From the NCBI GenBank assembly GCA_938001995.1, contig CALLAV010000042.1, forward strand, positions 1-8,149: a stretch of 8,149 bases of DNA, read 5' to 3'. The notes beneath the pieces are model-generated. The model ran no database searches, was not told where the DNA came from, and was given only the letters and a program-made list of their open reading frames with translations. Both the position numbers and the translations under genes were made by a program. Position 1 is the first letter of the stretch, and each line of letters starts with the position of its first letter. This stretch comes from an uncultured Amylibacter sp. GTDB taxonomy: Bacteria; Pseudomonadota; Alphaproteobacteria; Rhodobacterales; Rhodobacteraceae. Of this stretch, positions 5,803 to 8,149 are shown in pieces.

Positions 5803-7920
5803 ATGGCACGTGAATATCCACTCGAACTGTACCGTAACTTTGGCATCATTGCGCACATTGATGCGGGCAAAACAACCTGTTCAGAACGTATTCTGTACTA
5901 CACAGGTAAAGAGCATAACATCGGCGAGGTGCATGATGGCGCCGCAACGATGGACCACATGGAGCAAGAGCAAGAGCGCGGGATTACGATCACGTCTGCG
6001 GCGACGACCACTTTCTGGGAACGTACCGAAGATGGCGCAACTGCTGACAGCCCGAAGCACCGTTTTAACATCATCGACACACCAGGCCACGTTGACTTCA
6101 CAATCGAAGTAGAACGGTCTTTGGCGGTTCTTGATGGCGCGGTTTGTGTTCTGGACGCCAATGCTGGTGTTGAGCCACAAACAGAAACAGTGTGGCGTCA
6201 AGCTGACCGCTACAAAGTTCCACGTATGGTTTTTGTCAACAAAATGGACAAAATCGGCGCTGACTTCACCAAATGTGTAGACATGGTCGAAGAACGCACT
6301 GGTGCGATCGCTGTTCCTATCGCATTCCCAATTGGTGCCGAAACAGAGCTGGAAGGCTTGGTTGACTTGGTAACAATGGAAGAATGGTTGTGGCAGGGTG
6401 AAGACCTTGGCGCGTCTTGGACCAAAGCACCTATTCGCGAAAGCCTACAAGCTGAAGCGGACAAATGGCGCTCCAAGTTGGTAGAAAACGCTGTTGAACA
6501 AGACGACGATGCGATGATGGAATACTTGGAAGGCAACGAGCCTGACGTTCCAACACTGCGCAAACTGATCCGTAAGGGTTGTTTGTCTATTTCGTTCGTT
6601 CCTGTGCTTGGCGGCTCTGCGTTCAAAAACAAAGGCGTTCAGCCGCTGTTGAACGCGGTTGTTGATTACCTGCCGTCTCCGCTGGATGTGGTCGATTACA
6701 TGGGCTTTAAGCCTGGTGACGAAACAGAAACACGTAACATTGCACGTCGTGCAGATGACGACATGGCGTTTTCTGGCCTTGCGTTCAAAATCTGGAATGA
6801 CCCGTTTGTGGGCTCTTTGACATTTACACGGATTTATTCCGGTAAATTGGAAAAGGGTGACACGTTCTTGAACTCTACTAAGGGTAAAAAAGAGCGCGTT
6901 GGCCGGATGATGATCATGCACTCCAACGATCGTGATGAAATTGCAGAAGCATTCTCTGGCGATATTATCGCTTTGGGTGGTCTGAAAGACACGACAACGG
7001 GTGACACACTGTGTGCCGTTAACGAACCGGTTGTTCTTGAAACAATGACATTCCCTGATCCTGTGATCGAGATTGCTGTTGAGCCAAAAACAAAGGCTGA
7101 CCAAGAAAAAATGGGCATCGCACTCCAGCGTTTGTCTGCAGAAGATCCATCCTTCCGTGTGGAAACTGATCTGGAATCAGGTCAGACCATCATGAAGGGC
7201 ATGGGCGAATTGCACTTGGACATCCTTGTGGACCGTATGCGTCGTGAATTCAAAGTTGAAGCGAACATTGGTGCGCCTCAGGTTGCTTACCGTGAAACGA
7301 TCTCGCATGAAGCCGAGATCACTTACACGCACAAAAAGCAATCTGGTGGGTCTGGTCAGTACGCTGAAGTTAAGATGCTGATCATCCCAACCGAACCGGG
7401 CGAAGGTTTCTCGTTCGAGTCCAAAGTTGTTGGTGGTAACGTTCCTAAGGAATATATTCCTGGCGTTCAAAAAGGTATCGAGTCCGTGATGGACAGCGGT
7501 CCTTTGGCTGGCTTCCCTGTGATCGACTTCAAAGTTGAATTGCTCGACGGTAAATACCACGATGTTGACTCCAGCGTCATGGCATTTGAAATCGCTGGCC
7601 GCATGGGTATGCGCGAAGGCATGAAAAAAGCTGGCGCGAAAATGCTCGAGCCGATCATGCAAGTCGAAGTTGTAACACCTGACGAATACACAGGTGGTAT
7701 CATTGGTGATCTGACGTCCCGTCGCGGGATGGTTCAGGGCCAAGATACACGCGGGAACGCGATTGCAATCGACGCACGTGTGCCACTGGCAAACATGTTC
7801 GGTTACATCAACACATTGCGGTCCATGTCTTCTGGTCGTGCGAACTTCACCATGCAGTTCTCTCACTATGAAGCAGTTCCATCGAACATTTCGGACGAAA
7901 TCCAAGCGAAATTTGCATAA
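5803..7920 (+). CDS. fusA: Elongation factor G
   Basis: The 705-residue product is a complete EF-G, the GTPase that drives ribosomal translocation and, with RRF, ribosome recycling. The GTPase motifs are all present: AHIDAGKT (17-24), RGITI (59-63), DTPGH (92-96, with catalytic His96), NKMD (146-149) and GSAFKNKG (271-278). Domain II follows from about residue 310, domain III includes [15 protein letters not shown], domain IV includes YRETI and the [14 protein letters not shown] segment, and domain V ends with [21 protein letters not shown]. The phosphate-loop region reads [12 protein letters not shown], as I recall from other Rhodobacterales, rather than TTTTERI of E. coli. A GAGGA site precedes ATG 5803 by about 10 nt. 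The gene is closely linked to rpsG and followed by overlapping hairpins before tuf. Confidence 0.98.
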   Translation: MAREYPLELYRNFGIIAHIDAGKTTCSERILYYTGKEHNIGEVHDGAATMDHMEQEQERGITITSAATTTFWERTEDGATADSPKHRFNIIDTPGHVDFTIEVERSLAVLDGAVCVLDANAGVEPQTETVWRQADRYKVPRMVFVNKMDKIGADFTKCVDMVEERTGAIAVPIAFPIGAETELEGLVDLVTMEEWLWQGEDLGASWTKAPIRESLQAEADKWRSKLVENAVEQDDDAMMEYLEGNEPDVPTLRKLIRKGCLSISFVPVLGGSAFKNKGVQPLLNAVVDYLPSPLDVVDYMGFKPGDETETRNIARRADDDMAFSGLAFKIWNDPFVGSLTFTRIYSGKLEKGDTFLNSTKGKKERVGRMMIMHSNDRDEIAEAFSGDIIALGGLKDTTTGDTLCAVNEPVVLETMTFPDPVIEIAVEPKTKADQEKMGIALQRLSAEDPSFRVETDLESGQTIMKGMGELHLDILVDRMRREFKVEANIGAPQVAYRETISHEAEITYTHKKQSGGSGQYAEVKMLIIPTEPGEGFSFESKVVGGNVPKEYIPGVQKGIESVMDSGPLAGFPVIDFKVELLDGKYHDVDSSVMAFEIAGRMGMREGMKKAGAKMLEPIMQVEVVTPDEYTGGIIGDLTSRRGMVQGQDTRGNAIAIDARVPLANMFGYINTLRSMSSGRANFTMQFSHYEAVPSNISDEIQAKFA

Positions 7921-7921
7921 C

Positions 7922-7975
7922 CGGTGCGGCGGGGAAAACCCCGCCCTACCATAACCCGTAGGGCGCGGATCACCG
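7922..7975 (+). promoter_or_regulatory. Overlapping hairpins between fusA and tuf
   Basis: Hairpin 1 pairs GGCGGGG (7928-7934) with CCCCGCC (7939-7945) around AAAA. Hairpin 2 pairs GCCCTAC (7943-7949) with GTAGGGC (7958-7964). They share bases 7943-7945, so complete forms of both cannot exist together. An outer pair CGGTG (7922-7926) with CACCG (7971-7975) could enclose either. There is no T tract, so it is not a standard terminator. It could be an attenuating or processing site between fusA and tuf, or a repeated extragenic palindrome. Confidence 0.6.
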
Positions 7976-8008
7976 TGCCACCCCGAACGAAAATAAAGGA
8001 GCCTTAAG

Positions 8009-8149
8009 ATGGCAAAAGAGAAGTTTGAACGCACGAAGCCGCATTGTAACATCGGTACGATCGGCCACGTTGACCACGGTAAGACGACACTGACAGCTGC
8101 GATTACGAAGCAGTTTTCTGACACGTTTAAAGCCTATGACGAGATTGAC
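8009..8149 (+). CDS. tuf: Elongation factor Tu, N-terminal fragment
   Basis: Only the first 47 codons are in the window; the frame stays open at the right edge. The start [33 protein letters not shown] is that of EF-Tu, with the GTP-binding loop GHVDHGKT at residues 19-26. EF-Tu delivers aminoacyl-tRNA to the ribosome. A strong AAGGAG site lies 8 nt before ATG 8009. The gene is separated from fusA by 88 nt of hairpin-forming DNA, so part of its expression could be set independently. Residue 13 is Cys where many EF-Tu have Val. Whether this is tufA or a second copy cannot be told from the window. Confidence 0.97.
   Translation, partial: MAKEKFERTKPHCNIGTIGHVDHGKTTLTAAITKQFSDTFKAYDEID

Noticed and set aside
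7177..8124. Minus-strand open frame (315 codons) opposite fusA and tuf
   Set aside because: It is antisense to the EF-G and EF-Tu genes and has no recognisable domain; it is a codon-usage shadow.

Overview
The window looks like chromosome of an aerobic anoxygenic phototrophic alphaproteobacterium, most likely a member of the Roseobacter group (Rhodobacterales). Three things point there: a peripheral light-harvesting (LH2) operon pucB-pucA-pucC on the minus strand, paired TGT-N12-ACA boxes of the PpsR/CrtJ type in front of it, and translation genes of Rhodobacterales type (S12, S7, EF-G, EF-Tu). I cannot name the species from sequence alone.

Layout, left to right. Positions 1-180 hold the end of an MscS-type mechanosensitive channel gene (+), closed by a strong intrinsic terminator. 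It converges on a minus-strand DUF2235 alpha/beta-hydrolase gene (267-1445) whose Ser-Asp-His triad is visible. Next comes the puc operon, read right to left: pucB (4297-4145), pucA (4132-3800), a stem-loop (3779-3747), pucC (3691-2279), and a 224-residue gene I do not recognise (2264-1590). That gene starts 14 nt after pucC and ends in 26-residue tandem repeats. A hairpin at 1571-1544 probably closes the operon. The long gap 4298-4932 carries the puc control region (left side), a stretch without visible genes, and then a consensus-like sigma-70 promoter and a structured leader for the str operon (right side). From 4933 rightward on + lie rpsL, rpsG, fusA and the first 47 codons of tuf, with overlapping hairpins between fusA and tuf.

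How the parts work together. PucB and PucA are the beta and alpha apoproteins that bind bacteriochlorophyll in LH2, and PucC is a membrane protein needed for LH2 assembly. The fourth gene is probably an accessory of the same operon. The PpsR boxes suggest repression by oxygen or light. The stem-loop between pucA and pucC is placed to keep the pucBA message more abundant than pucC. The str genes encode ribosomal proteins and elongation factors and are functionally unrelated.

The most interesting points are these: the alpha apoprotein has Phe44-Leu45 in place of the aromatic hydrogen-bond donors of B850 antennae, which predicts a blue-shifted LH2; it also carries a C-terminal tail of about 57 residues; and the repeat protein downstream of pucC appears undescribed.
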